Assembly (NCBI GenBank): GCA_900543095.1
Contig: UQQD01000009.1
Coordinates: 1 to 64,000, forward strand
Direction: 5' to 3'
Length of the DNA stretch: 64,000 bases
Source: an uncultured Ruminococcus sp.
Lineage (GTDB): Bacteria > Bacillota > Clostridia > Oscillospirales > Acutalibacteraceae
Numbering within the stretch: position 1 is the stretch's first letter; each line of letters opens with the position of its first letter. The notes under the pieces were generated by a model. It was not told the DNA's origin and made no database searches. It saw only the letters and a program-made list of their open reading frames with translations. The translations under genes were made by a program, and so were the position numbers. Of this stretch, positions 16,354 to 26,119 are shown piece after piece.

Positions 16354-17057
16354 TTAGTTACCCCCAGTTTTTTGTTCAGTTCTCTTTGAGCCTGCGGCAA
16401 ACGCAGATATGTTGGCATAAGCTTTTCAGCCGTTAATGTATCGCCGTCAAAAATCCTTTTAAATGCCGCACAAGCCGTCGAAGAGGCTGTTTGTATTCTT
16501 TTATTAAACGGTGCAATTTCTGCGTTTGGAAGTGAATTTTCAAGAAACTGAGCGCATATGTTTGCACCGTCGCCGACAAGATAAATTTTTTCGCTGTATT
16601 TTTGCAGTTCAAGCTTCAGGTCCGAAAGTGAAAACGCTCTGTCATCACAAAGACGTTCCACCGAATTTCCCTTAACTCTGAACAGTGCATTGTAGACCTG
16701 AGAACAGCGAGCGTCCATTACCGAACAAACTATACAGTCCGTTCCGAGCATATTGTAAGCCATACTTTCAAGCGTTGAAACCGAAACGCACGGCAAATTA
16801 TCGGCAAAAGCCAAGCCCTTTACAGCCGCAACGCCTATTCTGACTCCCGTAAAGGAACCGGGGCCTGCATTAACGGCTATTGCACCGATGTCCTTTAGCG
16901 ATAATCCCGTGTTTTTAAAAAGCTGTTCAAGCATAGGCATCAGCGTCTGGCTGTGGGTTATTGCTGTGTTGATGAAAAACTCACCGATAATTTTGTTTTC
17001 TTCGGCTATGCAGACCGAAGCCGCCGTTGCCGAGGTGTCTATTGCAAGTATCTTCAA
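16350..17057 (-). CDS. tsaB: tRNA t6A biosynthesis protein TsaB
   Basis: TsaB is the non-catalytic partner of TsaD in the complex that makes N6-threonylcarbamoyladenosine at tRNA position 37. The 235-residue protein shows the ASKHA-fold start MKILAIDTSATAASVCI and the family hallmark VNAGPGSFTGVRIGVAAVKG. It overlaps tsaE upstream and rpiB downstream by 4 bp each. tsaD is not in the window. Confidence 0.93.
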   Translation of the reverse strand: MKILAIDTSATAASVCIAEENKIIGEFFINTAITHSQTLMPMLEQLFKNTGLSLKDIGAIAVNAGPGSFTGVRIGVAAVKGLAFADNLPCVSVSTLESMAYNMLGTDCIVCSVMDARCSQVYNALFRVKGNSVERLCDDRAFSLSDLKLELQKYSEKIYLVGDGANICAQFLENSLPNAEIAPFNKRIQTASSTACAAFKRIFDGDTLTAEKLMPTYLRLPQAQRELNKKLGVTK

Positions 17058-17479
17058 TTTATGTCAACACCCTCTATTTCAAAAATTCTCTGCTCATCGC
17101 CGCTGCCTCGGCTTATTGATATTTTTACCGCATTTTCGGGAAGAGCGCCCTCAATGTTTTCGCTCCACTCAATAACAAGTATTCCGTTGCCGATATAGTC
17201 AAAAAAGCCTGTAGAATAGAGGTCGTCCCAGGTAGCAACACGGTACATATCAAAGTGATAGACACGGTATTTGCCCGAATACTCATTGACAAGCGCAAAT
17301 GTGGGGCTTGATACGCCGTCGGAAATTCCGAGGGCAGAACAAAGTCCTCTTGTAAACGCAGTCTTCCCCATTCCGAGACCGCCGAACAACGCTATCACTT
17401 CATTGCCCTTAAGCTTTGAGGCAATTTTTGCGCCTATCGTTTCGGTATCCTTTGGGCTGTTTGAAATCAATCTTATCAT
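17054..17479 (-). CDS. tsaE: tRNA t6A biosynthesis ATPase TsaE
   Basis: TsaE is the small ATPase that resets the TsaB-TsaD complex in t6A synthesis. The 141-residue protein has Walker A GGLGMGKT at 33-40, the SSPTFALVNEY switch segment and VYHFDMYR, all typical. It sits 1 bp after the fhs stop codon and overlaps tsaB by 4 bp, so the two t6A genes are translationally coupled. Confidence 0.94.
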   Translation of the reverse strand: MIRLISNSPKDTETIGAKIASKLKGNEVIALFGGLGMGKTAFTRGLCSALGISDGVSSPTFALVNEYSGKYRVYHFDMYRVATWDDLYSTGFFDYIGNGILVIEWSENIEGALPENAVKISISRGSGDEQRIFEIEGVDIN

Positions 17480-17480
17480 A

Positions 17481-19148
17481 TCAGAACAATCCTGTTATTT
17501 TGCCGTTGCAGTCAACGTCAATATTATGTGCGGCAGGCTGTTTCGGAAGTCCGGGCATTGTCATTATGTCGCCGGTATAAACCACAACAAAACCTGCGCC
17601 GTTTGAAAGAGATACGTTTTTTACGGTAATATTAAAGTCCTTTGGCGCACCGAGCAGGGACGGATCATCCGACAGCGAATACTGCGTTTTTGCTATACAG
17701 ACCGGAAGAGAATCCGCACCGAGCCTTGATACCTCGGCAATCGCCTTTTCCGCAGCAGTCGTATAGCTCACCCCATTTGCGCCGTAGACAGTTTTTGCAA
17801 TTTTTTCAATCTTTTCTTTAAGCGACAGATCAAGCGAATATACGGGAGCAAAATCCGACGGCTTTTCGCAGGCTTCCACTACCCTTTGCGCAAGCTCGAT
17901 TCCGCCCTCTCCGCCTTTGGCAAACACATTTGAAAGCGCAAAATCCGCACCCTTTTCCTTGCAGTAATCTTCGATATACTTAAGCTCTGCTTGGGTGTCG
18001 GTGCCGAACTGATTGATTGCCACAACTACGGGAACATTATATTTACGCATATTTTCAATATGCACGCCTAAATTGACAATTCCCTTTTTAAGTGCGTCAA
18101 GGTTTTCATTTGATACCTCGGTCTTTGGCACTCCGCCGTTGTATTTGAGCGCACGGCAGGTTGCAACAATCACGATTGCGGACGGCTTTAAGCCTGCATA
18201 TCTGCACTTGATGTCAAGGAATTTTTCCGCTCCGAGATCAGAGCCGAAGCCTGCCTCCGTTATGCAGTAATCGGCAAGCTTGAGCGCAAGCTTTGTTGCT
18301 CTTATGCTGTTACAGCCGTGAGCGATGTTTGCAAACGGTCCGCCGTGCATTATTGCAGGCGTACCCTCTAAGGTCTGCACAAGATTCGGCTTGATTGCGT
18401 CCTTCAGCAGGGCTGTCATAGCTCCGTCGGCTTTAAGGTCTTTTGCATAAACAGGCTCGCCCGAATAATTATAGGCAACGAGTATTTTTCCGAGCCTGAG
18501 CTTAAGGTCGTCAAGGTCGGAAGCAAGACAAAGAATCGCCATAACCTCGGACGCTACCGTTATGATAAAATGGTCTTCGCGCGGAACGCCGTTTACCTTG
18601 CCGCCGAGTCCTATTACTATATTCCTGAGCGCACGGTCGTTCATATCAAGACAGCGCTTTATCAGTATTCTGCGAACGTCTATTCCGAGAGCGTTGCCCT
18701 GCTGAATATGGTTGTCAAGCATAGCGCAGCAAAGGTTGTTTGCCGCCGTTATTGCGTGCATATCGCCCGTAAAATGCAGGTTGATGTCTTCCATCGGCAA
18801 AACCTGAGCATAGCCGCCTCCCGCAGCTCCGCCCTTAATGCCGAATACCGGTCCGAGCGACGGCTCGCGCAATGCTATTATCGCTTTTTTGCCAATCTTC
18901 GCCATAGCCTGTCCAAGCCCTGCGGTAGTAGTGGTCTTGCCCTCGCCTGCGGGCGTGGGATTTATCGCCGTTACAAGAATCAGCTTGCCGTCGGGGTTGT
19001 TCTGTACCCTTGCAGAAAGCTCATCGGAGAGCTTTGCTTTGTATTTTCCGTAAAACTCAAGCTCGTCCTCATCAATGCCGATTGACGCCGCCACGTCCTT
19101 TATCGGCAAAAGCTTTGCCTGCTGAGCTATTTCTATATCAGACAACAT
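17481..19148 (-). CDS. fhs: formate-tetrahydrofolate ligase
   Basis: Fhs (formyl-THF synthetase) condenses formate, ATP and THF to 10-formyl-THF, feeding purine synthesis and, in acetogens, the Wood-Ljungdahl methyl branch. The 555-residue protein has the family P-loop [10 protein letters not shown] at 64-73, [19 protein letters not shown] and [11 protein letters not shown]. It is first in the minus-strand operon with tsaE, tsaB and rpiB; the start has GGAGGT upstream. With only this C1 gene present, a general one-carbon role is as likely as acetogenesis. Confidence 0.97.
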   Translation of the reverse strand: MLSDIEIAQQAKLLPIKDVAASIGIDEDELEFYGKYKAKLSDELSARVQNNPDGKLILVTAINPTPAGEGKTTTTAGLGQAMAKIGKKAIIALREPSLGPVFGIKGGAAGGGYAQVLPMEDINLHFTGDMHAITAANNLCCAMLDNHIQQGNALGIDVRRILIKRCLDMNDRALRNIVIGLGGKVNGVPREDHFIITVASEVMAILCLASDLDDLKLRLGKILVAYNYSGEPVYAKDLKADGAMTALLKDAIKPNLVQTLEGTPAIMHGGPFANIAHGCNSIRATKLALKLADYCITEAGFGSDLGAEKFLDIKCRYAGLKPSAIVIVATCRALKYNGGVPKTEVSNENLDALKKGIVNLGVHIENMRKYNVPVVVAINQFGTDTQAELKYIEDYCKEKGADFALSNVFAKGGEGGIELAQRVVEACEKPSDFAPVYSLDLSLKEKIEKIAKTVYGANGVSYTTAAEKAIAEVSRLGADSLPVCIAKTQYSLSDDPSLLGAPKDFNITVKNVSLSNGAGFVVVYTGDIMTMPGLPKQPAAHNIDVDCNGKITGLF

Positions 19149-19230
19149 AATATTATGTACCTCCGCATCATATATTTTCTATAAGTATATCAAAATTTTG
19201 CATTAGTATTATTCCTATTTGAAAATATAC

Positions 19231-19259
19231 TTGATATTATTGCTGTTGTTTAATATAAT
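19231..19259 (+). promoter_or_regulatory. sigma-A promoter of the SEDS gene
   Basis: TTGATA (19231-19236), 17-bp spacer, TATAAT (19254-19259) on the plus strand, 57 bp before the proposed start, in the divergent region shared with fhs. Confidence 0.75.
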
Positions 19260-19316
19260 AATACCGTAAGAATACAGTTTTTAGCAGATTCGGATTTTTT
19301 GAAGAGGGATTATTGT

Positions 19317-20486
19317 TTGAACAAATTTTCAGACTCAATCAAAGAGTTTTTTAAAAAGACAGACGCTGTACTCTGGACGCTGACTGTTTTGGCGATAGTA
19401 TATAGCTTTTTGCTGATTTCAAGTATGCAGAGGTCGGGCGAATATAACTATATGAAAACGCAGGCAGCCGCAGTGTTAATAGGAATTGTTTCGGCTGTTG
19501 TTATATGTGCCGCCGACTACAGATTTATTATCGGGAAATGGTATATCGCCGCTGTTGCGGCGGCTGGGCTGGCGGCACTGGTGTTTATTTTCGGCATACA
19601 GGTAGAGGGTACGGACGATACGGCGTGGATTTCACTTCCGGGCGGATTTACAATTCAGCCGTCGGAGCTGATAAAAATATGCCTTATCATCACATTTTCA
19701 AAGCATCTTTCGTATCTGAAAGAAAAGGAAATGCTGCACAATCCGCTCGGAGTTGCTACGCTGGTAATTCACGCCGCAATTCCTATGGCAGTAATCCATA
19801 TTCAGGGCGACGACGGAACGGTACTTATATTTGCGCTGATTTTTCTTATTATGTCTTTTGTTGCGGGCGTTCAGCTCAGATATTTTTTAATATTGTTCGG
19901 ATTGATTGCGGCAGGGATTCCCATTGTATGGAATTATTTTATGAATGAAGATCAACGCAATCGCTTTTATGCGCTTTTTGACATTGACGGAAACGCTATG
20001 ACCAATTACGGCTGGCAACAATATCAGGGTAAGGTTTCCATCGCAAGCGGCGGACTGAGCGGAAGCGGTTTGTACTCGGGGTCAAGGGTTGAATACGGAA
20101 TTGTACCCGAACAGGAAAATGACTTTATTTTTACCGTTGCGGGTGAAGAGCTTGGATTTATCGGCTGTATTGTGCTTATGGGTATTCTGCTCGGCATAAT
20201 AATTAAGGTTATCATCAATGCAAAAAAGGCGTATGATGACGAAGGAAAGTTTATTTGCTGCGGCGTGTTTGCGGTAATTGCCTCTCAGACGGTCATAAAC
20301 CTCGGAATGGTGCTTGGATTTTTGCCTGTTATCGGAATCACCCTGCCGCTGTTCAGTTCCGGAGGTACATCGGCGCTGAGTACGCTGATATGTATTGGGC
20401 TTGTGCAAAGCGTCAGGTATCACAATGACAGTGATATGGACACGGCAAAAATAAGACGAGGAAGCCAAAACAGGATAAAGATATAA
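19317..20486 (+). CDS. SEDS-family peptidoglycan glycosyltransferase (FtsW/RodA/SpoVE)
   Basis: SEDS proteins polymerise lipid II into glycan strands together with a class B PBP. The 389-residue protein has about ten membrane segments, an IQPSEL motif, EYGIVPEQENDFIFTVAGEE (extracellular loop with the catalytic region) and the C-terminal PLFSSGGTSALS. TTG 19317 is preferred because AGAGGG (19303-19308) lies 8 nt upstream; the frame also opens at TTG 19299. No partner PBP is adjacent, so RodA versus FtsW/SpoVE cannot be decided. Three small hairpins begin at its stop codon. Confidence 0.9.
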   Translation: MNKFSDSIKEFFKKTDAVLWTLTVLAIVYSFLLISSMQRSGEYNYMKTQAAAVLIGIVSAVVICAADYRFIIGKWYIAAVAAAGLAALVFIFGIQVEGTDDTAWISLPGGFTIQPSELIKICLIITFSKHLSYLKEKEMLHNPLGVATLVIHAAIPMAVIHIQGDDGTVLIFALIFLIMSFVAGVQLRYFLILFGLIAAGIPIVWNYFMNEDQRNRFYALFDIDGNAMTNYGWQQYQGKVSIASGGLSGSGLYSGSRVEYGIVPEQENDFIFTVAGEELGFIGCIVLMGILLGIIIKVIINAKKAYDDEGKFICCGVFAVIASQTVINLGMVLGFLPVIGITLPLFSSGGTSALSTLICIGLVQSVRYHNDSDMDTAKIRRGSQNRIKI

Positions 20487-20540
20487 CCGCCGTTGCGGTT
20501 AGCCGTAAGGCCGAATTATGCACAACGGTCAAGACCGTTC
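20485..20540. repeat. cluster of small hairpins after the SEDS gene
   Basis: AACCGC-CGTT-GCGGTT (20485-20500) overlaps the stop codon, GCC-GTAA-GGC (20502-20511) follows, and AACGGTC-AA-GACCGTT lies at 20524-20539. None has a T tract. They look like a REP-type mRNA-stabilising block. Confidence 0.45.
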
Positions 20541-20596
20541 CCTACAGTACCGATTTAACAACGCAACAATAATTTCGGGCTTCGTTTGTTAAAAAT

Positions 20597-20636
20597 TAAA
20601 AGGCGCAGGCAGTAAAGCTACTGTCTGCGCCTTAAA
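20597..20636 (-). terminator. terminator of cdaA-cdaR
   Basis: AAGGCGCAGGCAGTA and TACTGTCTGCGCCTT form a 15-bp stem with one G-U pair (20600-20633). The minus-strand side continues TTTTAATTTTT. It also separates the convergent SEDS gene. Confidence 0.85.
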
Positions 20637-20640
20637 ACCG

Positions 20641-21900
20641 TTATTTTTCAGTGATCGTTACATTTGCCTTATAGGTTCCGTATGCCCAGCAGCTGTCCGC
20701 TCCGCTGAACTTAAAGCTGACAGGCATTTGAACCGAACCCGTGGTTCCGTTAGAATTTGAAACGTCAATAACACCTGTTATGCTGTCGGTATCAAGGTCG
20801 TCAATCTGTGATTCGGGACCGATTACCGCAACGGAAATGCTCTTTTGCGTAACCTCCGAGCTGTACTTATCCGAAAGTCCCTTAACCGTGAAATTATCAA
20901 CCGTAAATTTCTTACTTGAAAGTCCGCTCAAATCAAGCGTTACCTTAGCCGTGGTCGAGTTGCTGATGTTCTTGCAATCCGACGGTATATCAATTCCGAG
21001 TGCGTCGAACGTTACCCTTTCGTTTTTGAGATTGGAGAAATCAATAACCTCAAGGTTTACATAATCGGTCTTGTCGAGAATGTCTTTTGAACCTGCAAGC
21101 AGGATAGATGAGGGTTCAATGGATACCATATCATCTGTTATCTCAAGTCCGTCGGGTTTGTTTGTAAACTTGAGCTTTACGTCAACCGTCTTTTCGGGAA
21201 GTACGGATACCGTTGCCTTAACGGTTTTAAAGTCCATTGTCAGAAGGTCGGTTGACATCTCGTTTCCGTCCTTATCATACAGCACTATATCTGCGTCGGT
21301 CGTTGACGAGTCGGTAAGTGTTCCGCTGATTTCCGCAATAGCGGAAACCTTGTCGATTTTTGAAATCTCAGTTTGCGGGCCTGAAATTACTATTGACTTT
21401 GTTGCAAGCGAGGTTGAAGCATAGTAGCCGTCCGCAACCCTGTAAACGACATTTTCCTGAATTTGGAAGGTGCTTTCACGAAGATAATCGACAACAACGT
21501 TTATTGTTGACGGAACAACTGTCGAAGTCAGCTGAAAATTGCTTGACGGGTTGGTTTTTGTTGCCGAAACCGGCAGGGTGTAGCTTCCTGCAGAGCTTAT
21601 TGTATTTGCCGCAGCGGTGACGGTTACATCGGACTCGTTCACAGAGCCGAGAGTTGCCCTGCTGCCTGTTACCGTAATTGAAGCGGTCTGCTCCGTACCC
21701 GAAAAAATCTGAAGCCCGGAGTTCCTCGCCTCATCGGAAAGCTCAATCTGAATCGGAATATTGCTGAGCGTCACGTTTGTGTCACTTGAATTTCCGTAGC
21801 TCATATATACCCATATCGTCAGTGAAATCAAAAGCGATAAAACAAGCAGAAACTTGTTATTCATCATTAATTTGTTCAGGGAGAATTTCTTTTTTTTCAA
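20641..21900 (-). CDS. cdaR: YbbR-domain protein CdaR, regulator of diadenylate cyclase
   Basis: CdaR is an extracytoplasmic membrane protein that binds and modulates CdaA. The 419-residue protein has one N-terminal membrane anchor (NKFLLVLSLLISLTIWVYM) followed by repeated YbbR beta-rich domains, recognisable by recurring segments such as VNVVVDYLRESTFQI, VDVKLKFTNKPDGLE and the phrases with ISGPQTEI, LAGSKDIL and VIGPESQI. It overlaps cdaA by 4 bp. The usual third gene of the locus, glmM, is not next to it here. Confidence 0.9.
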   Translation of the reverse strand: MKKKKFSLNKLMMNNKFLLVLSLLISLTIWVYMSYGNSSDTNVTLSNIPIQIELSDEARNSGLQIFSGTEQTASITVTGSRATLGSVNESDVTVTAAANTISSAGSYTLPVSATKTNPSSNFQLTSTVVPSTINVVVDYLRESTFQIQENVVYRVADGYYASTSLATKSIVISGPQTEISKIDKVSAIAEISGTLTDSSTTDADIVLYDKDGNEMSTDLLTMDFKTVKATVSVLPEKTVDVKLKFTNKPDGLEITDDMVSIEPSSILLAGSKDILDKTDYVNLEVIDFSNLKNERVTFDALGIDIPSDCKNISNSTTAKVTLDLSGLSSKKFTVDNFTVKGLSDKYSSEVTQKSISVAVIGPESQIDDLDTDSITGVIDVSNSNGTTGSVQMPVSFKFSGADSCWAYGTYKANVTITEK

Positions 21901-22766
21901 GACTTGTTCCTCCCTTTCCTAACTCGGCGGACTTCCTGCTCGGAGTCATCGTCGCCCGAATCGTCAAGAAGAAGATCTTCAAGCTTTGCAACAAGCGAAT
22001 CGCGGGTAAAGTCACGCAGCAGAATTCCGTCTATAGCAAGTGAAATAACGCCTGTTTCTTCGCTGACAACCAGCACAACCGCATCGCTTTGTTCACTTAT
22101 GCCGAGAGCCGCACGGTGACGTGTGCCGAGGTTAATGTCAACATTTTTGTTGTCGGTCAGCGGAAGAATACATCCTGCGGCAAAAAGCTTGCCGTCTCGA
22201 ATTATGCTTGCGCCGTCATGCAAAGGCGCTTTGTTGAAAAAAATGTTTCCGAGCAAAGCAACCGAGGTTTCGGCCTCAAGCACGGTACCTGTTGCGGCTA
22301 TATCGGAAAGCATTGTTTCACGCTCAAAAACAATAAGCGCACCTGTTTTGGAATGTGAAAACAATGCGGCCGTATCGGCGGCGTCAACAATGGATTTTTT
22401 TACCGCTTTTTTCCATTCGTCGCTCTTGCCGTATCTTGAAAAAATCTTTATATATTTACTCCAGGTATTATTCCTGCCCATTTGTTCAAGAGCCTTTCGG
22501 ATTTCGGGCTGGAATATTATGGTTACGATTATTACCGACGCTTCAAAAAATGTTCTCAACAAAGATGACAGCATAACAAAGCCCAGCAGCGACGATATTA
22601 CATAGAGAAAAAGCAGCACACAAAAGCCCTTTAAAAGCTGTACTGCACGGGTTTCCCTGATGAATCTGAACGCCGCAAAAATAATCAGAGCAATAGCCAA
22701 TATATCAATTACATCCCTGATTTGAATGGTCTTGATGATCGACCATAAGCCGTTGAAGAATTCCAA
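21897..22766 (-). CDS. cdaA: diadenylate cyclase CdaA
   Basis: CdaA makes cyclic-di-AMP, which controls potassium and osmolyte balance and cell-wall homeostasis. Using TTG 22766 the protein is 289 residues: MEFFNGLWSIIKTIQIRDVI, three N-terminal membrane helices, then a DisA_N cyclase domain with DGA at 184-186 and GTRHRAA at 214-220. The TTG is favoured over the upstream ATG (22811) because AAAGGAG (22775-22781) lies 8 nt before it and the length and opening then fit the family. All catalytic motifs are intact. Confidence 0.95.
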   Translation of the reverse strand: MEFFNGLWSIIKTIQIRDVIDILAIALIIFAAFRFIRETRAVQLLKGFCVLLFLYVISSLLGFVMLSSLLRTFFEASVIIVTIIFQPEIRKALEQMGRNNTWSKYIKIFSRYGKSDEWKKAVKKSIVDAADTAALFSHSKTGALIVFERETMLSDIAATGTVLEAETSVALLGNIFFNKAPLHDGASIIRDGKLFAAGCILPLTDNKNVDINLGTRHRAALGISEQSDAVVLVVSEETGVISLAIDGILLRDFTRDSLVAKLEDLLLDDSGDDDSEQEVRRVRKGRNKS

Positions 22767-22845
22767 TGCGTCATCTCCTTTCGTTAACACTTCTTTTATT
22801 TTAACACACATTAATTATTAATTGCAACCTTTTTTAAAGGTTTTT

Positions 22846-24030
22846 TTAATTTGTATTTGTGCTGAAATTCGGGTTATTTTGCTTGGTATTTCGACATATT
22901 TTTCTGACGGAATCCGCAAGATAATCCACCTGATAGGTGTTTGTAAACGCCGACATTACCGCTCTGACCGTGCCCACATCATCGGTATGATAAAACTCGT
23001 GAGCAAGCGGAGCACAATGGAGTCCCGCCCTTACCGCTATTTTGAAGCGGTCGTTAAGAATTGACGCCGTCTGTTCACTGTCAAGTCCTTTTATATTAAA
23101 CGATATAACAGGCACTGCGTTTTCTATCTCAGGACGGCGTGTGTACAAAATAACACCGCGGGTTTTGCTGAGCCTGTCATACAGACGCTGAGCGTGGTAC
23201 ATTTCATTTTTCCAAAGGCGCATCGGATTTCTTGAAAGCACAAACCTTACTCCCTCGTTAAGACCTGCTATTCCCGGAAGATTAGGAGTTCCGCTCTCGT
23301 ATTTATCGGGCAATATATCCGGCTGTTCCCTGTTTGCCGACATACTGCCCGTACCGCCCCTGATAAGGCTGTTCGGCGTTTGGTCGGTATTGATTGCCAA
23401 AATCCCCGTGCCCATTGGTCCGTAAAGTCCCTTGTGACCTGCCGTACACAGGAAGTCAATGCCGCTTTCTTTCATATTTATCGGCACTACGCCTGCGCTT
23501 TGGGCGGCGTCAACGCAAAACAATATTCCGTAAATTCTGCATAAAGCCGCTATGCGTTCAATCGGAAGCTTTACTCCGAACACATTCGACGCATGAGTGC
23601 AGATGACAAGACGTGTGTTTTCCTTTACAGCCTGTCTGAAATTATCTATCGTTGCATCGTCGTCATACGGCGCATAATCGGCAACCGAATACTCTACGCC
23701 CTGTGTTTTCATATATTCCACGGGGCGCAAAACGGCGTTGTGTTCAAGCGACGAAATAACAACGTGATCGCCCTTTTTGAGCAGACCGTATATTACTGTG
23801 TTGAGAGCCGCCGTACAGTTTGATGTGAATATTATACTTTCGGGCGTGTCCAAACCAAACAGCTTTGCACAATTAACCCGACAGTCGTAAATTATTTTTG
23901 ACGCTTTAAGCGACATATTGTGACCGCTTCTCCCCGGATTTGCTCCAAAGCTGCGTAAAGTCGAATTTACGGCACGGATAACGCTTTCGGGCTTTGGGAA
24001 GGTCGTTGCGCCGTTGTCAAAATATATCAT
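22846..24030 (-). CDS. class V aminotransferase / cysteine desulfurase-like protein
   Basis: The 394-residue PLP enzyme opens with MIYFDNGATTFPKPESV and has the DAAQS motif (174-178), the Schiff-base lysine K200 in TAGHKGLYGP, and a C-terminal AGLHCAPLAH with a Cys placed like the persulfide Cys of NifS/SufS proteins. This matches the cysteine-desulfurase-family group distinct from housekeeping IscS/SufS. It probably abstracts sulfur or selenium from (seleno)cysteine. It overlaps the upstream DUF3343 gene by 4 bp, so the two act together (inference). Confidence 0.85.
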   Translation of the reverse strand: MIYFDNGATTFPKPESVIRAVNSTLRSFGANPGRSGHNMSLKASKIIYDCRVNCAKLFGLDTPESIIFTSNCTAALNTVIYGLLKKGDHVVISSLEHNAVLRPVEYMKTQGVEYSVADYAPYDDDATIDNFRQAVKENTRLVICTHASNVFGVKLPIERIAALCRIYGILFCVDAAQSAGVVPINMKESGIDFLCTAGHKGLYGPMGTGILAINTDQTPNSLIRGGTGSMSANREQPDILPDKYESGTPNLPGIAGLNEGVRFVLSRNPMRLWKNEMYHAQRLYDRLSKTRGVILYTRRPEIENAVPVISFNIKGLDSEQTASILNDRFKIAVRAGLHCAPLAHEFYHTDDVGTVRAVMSAFTNTYQVDYLADSVRKICRNTKQNNPNFSTNTN

Positions 24031-24254
24031 AGATAATCAACGGCCGAAGTACCGATATAATGAATATTGGCGCCCTTTATTATATCAAGCGCCCTGTCAA
24101 GCTCCTTTTTGACAAGCAGGCTGTAGCCGCAGGACTTTTTTCTCAGTTGAGCGGGGGTTCGCACTACCTTTGAAGATATACCGTTTTGTTTTAAAACATC
24201 CCTGCTCCGCATAACGGGAGTCATTGAATTAAAAATTATTAAATTATTTTCCAT
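24027..24254 (-). CDS. DUF3343 small protein, putative Se/S carrier-like
   Basis: The best start is ATG 24254, 6 nt after AAAGGTG (24261-24267), giving 75 residues beginning MENNLIIFNSMTPVMRSRDV. The family is short, with a ferredoxin-like fold and a C-terminal CGYSLLV segment carrying a conserved Cys. DUF3343 proteins are annotated as putative Se/S carriers and often accompany class V aminotransferases. ATGA overlap with that gene supports a functional pair. The biochemical role is not proven. Confidence 0.75.
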   Translation of the reverse strand: MENNLIIFNSMTPVMRSRDVLKQNGISSKVVRTPAQLRKKSCGYSLLVKKELDRALDIIKGANIHYIGTSAVDYL

Positions 24255-24354
24255 AGCTTTCACCTTTATTACTGTCAGCCGAATAATAGCGTACAAAGTC
24301 CGACTGTTATGATTATTCTTGTACACTATATACTATGTCGAAAATAATTTTGGG

Positions 24355-24388
24355 TACAAAAAGCACGGCGTTTTGCTAACGCCGTGCT
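24355..24388 (-). terminator. terminator of the ABC exporter operon
   Basis: AGCACGGCGTT (24362-24372) and AACGCCGTGCT (24378-24388) form an 11-bp stem; the minus strand continues TTTTTG. Confidence 0.92.
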
Positions 24389-24432
24389 GGATTTTCATAT
24401 GCTCCCAAGAGGGTGTTAAATCTGCGCTTATA

Positions 24433-25224
24433 TCATACTTCCGTTTTTTTGACTGCAATGATCGACACAATATAAGTTGCGGCAAAATAAACCGCAATAC
24501 AAATTGCCGCTCCGACAAGTGCGCCCTCCGTAACACTTACCGTTGAAATATCGGAAATCCGACTGCCGAACCAAAGTATTCCGAGATCAAAGTCTTTGAG
24601 CTTCAACGCCATATTTGCAAGGCTCAGTCCCTGCGGAATCAATAAAAGTGAAAGAAGCGAAATTATGACCGCAGGAGCGTTCTTTTTGAATAATGAACAC
24701 AACATAAAAAACAGTCCCGCAAATGTCAGAATACCGAATACCAATATGATAAGCTGAGGAATGAGCAGAGAATATGACTCGCCCGCACTGCCGAACAGAG
24801 CGGTTGAAACCGCAAATACACAAATTGCATTTACCGCGGTCATTATGAATGAAGCAACAAGCACGGTAATGTATTTTGCTGTGAAGATTGCTTCACGCCT
24901 GTAGCCCTTGGAAATGATATTTTTTAATATGCCGTTTTCAAAATCACTGCATGCAAAGCTGCATATAAACACCAGTATGCAAAACACCATAGGGCTTTTT
25001 CCGAACATCTGTACCATACTCATAATTCCGTTTTCGGGCAAAAACGGAATAGCCTCTCCGTCTGCGGAAATTTCGGCAACAACCTCCGGAGATTGAACTG
25101 TCTGATAAAATCCGTAGTACATTAACAGAAACAAAACACTGAGGGCGGCGGACAGAGCTGTCCAAACATAGAAGCTTTTGGTTCGGAACAGTTTATGCAG
25201 TTCAAAGGATAATACCTTTCCCAT
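24433..25224 (-). CDS. ABC-2 type transporter permease
   Basis: The 263-residue protein (from ATG 25224, directly after the ATPase stop) has six predicted membrane segments, starting FYVWTALSAALSVLFLLMYY after a short cytoplasmic KVLSFELHKLFRTKS. The large first extracytoplasmic loop and the SFACSDFENGILKNIISKGY segment are typical of ABC-2 permeases of lantibiotic/bacitracin-type exporters. Co-transcribed with the ATPase. The exported substrate is unknown; no lantibiotic gene or two-component system is adjacent. Confidence 0.85.
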   Translation of the reverse strand: MGKVLSFELHKLFRTKSFYVWTALSAALSVLFLLMYYGFYQTVQSPEVVAEISADGEAIPFLPENGIMSMVQMFGKSPMVFCILVFICSFACSDFENGILKNIISKGYRREAIFTAKYITVLVASFIMTAVNAICVFAVSTALFGSAGESYSLLIPQLIILVFGILTFAGLFFMLCSLFKKNAPAVIISLLSLLLIPQGLSLANMALKLKDFDLGILWFGSRISDISTVSVTEGALVGAAICIAVYFAATYIVSIIAVKKTEV

Positions 25225-25225
25225 A

Positions 25226-26119
25226 TCACGCACCTACCTTACGCAAAAAATATTCTTCAAGGTTTATTGAATGAAGATATATCTGCTTCACCGTTACACC
25301 GTTTTCTACAAGCATTTTATTAAATTCACCCGTTTTATCCAAATCGGTATCAATGAATATATTGCCCTCGTTGAGGTGTATCATATCACGGGGAACCGTA
25401 TTTGAGAGTAATTCAACGGCTTTTTCGGAATTGTCTGCAACTATCTTGATACGGTCGCTGCATTTTTCCGAAAGCTCCTGCGCCGTGATCTCCTCAATAA
25501 GGCGTCCTTCCGAAATAAAACCGTAGCAGGTTGCTATCTTTGACAGCTCCTCAAGCAGATGGCTTGAAATCATAAACGTGATATTCCGCTCGTGATTCAG
25601 CTTCAGGATAAGGTCACGAACTTCAATTATGCCCGTAGGGTCAAGTCCGTTTACAGGCTCGTCAAGTATCATAAATTCGGGATTGCCGAGCAACGCTATG
25701 GCTATTCCCAAGCGCTGGCGCATACCAAGTGAAAATTGTCCCGCCGGCTTTCTGCCGGTATCACTTAAACCGACATAATCGAGTATTTCCTTTATTTCTT
25801 TATCAGAACTGTCCGAAAAAACAGAGAAGCGTTTCATATTCTCGTAGGCTGAGCATTTTTTGTAAATTGCGGGAGTTTCGACAAGCGAGCCGATTTTTTG
25901 TCTTGCCAAACGGACGGGTTCTCCGCCGAAGAGCTCGATTTCGCCGCTGTCGGGGAACGCCAAGCCAAGCACCAACCGCATAAACGTGGTTTTACCCGCA
26001 CCGTTTTTTCCGACAAAGCCGTAAATGTCGCCCTTGTTAATCGTAAGGCTTATATTATTTGTGACCGTTTTGGGACCGTATTTCTTGTTGAGTCCCTCGG
26101 TTTTTAACACAACGCCCAT
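25226..26119 (-). CDS. ABC transporter ATP-binding protein
   Basis: The frame runs from 26200, but ATG 26119 has AAAGGAG 7 nt upstream and starts MGVVLKTEGLNKKYGPKTV, giving 297 residues. Walker A GKNGAGKT is at 37-44, the signature is in FSLGMRQRLGIAIAL and Walker B in MILDEPVNGLDPTG. The C-terminal extension of about 80 residues resembles BcrA/lantibiotic-immunity type ATPases. It powers the permease encoded next to it. Function in bacitracin-like or peptide export is inferred from family only. Confidence 0.9.
   Translation of the reverse strand: MGVVLKTEGLNKKYGPKTVTNNISLTINKGDIYGFVGKNGAGKTTFMRLVLGLAFPDSGEIELFGGEPVRLARQKIGSLVETPAIYKKCSAYENMKRFSVFSDSSDKEIKEILDYVGLSDTGRKPAGQFSLGMRQRLGIAIALLGNPEFMILDEPVNGLDPTGIIEVRDLILKLNHERNITFMISSHLLEELSKIATCYGFISEGRLIEEITAQELSEKCSDRIKIVADNSEKAVELLSNTVPRDMIHLNEGNIFIDTDLDKTGEFNKMLVENGVTVKQIYLHSINLEEYFLRKVGA

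Noticed and set aside
18570..19085. 171-codon plus-strand frame inside fhs
   Set aside because: Shadow of a highly conserved enzyme gene on the other strand.
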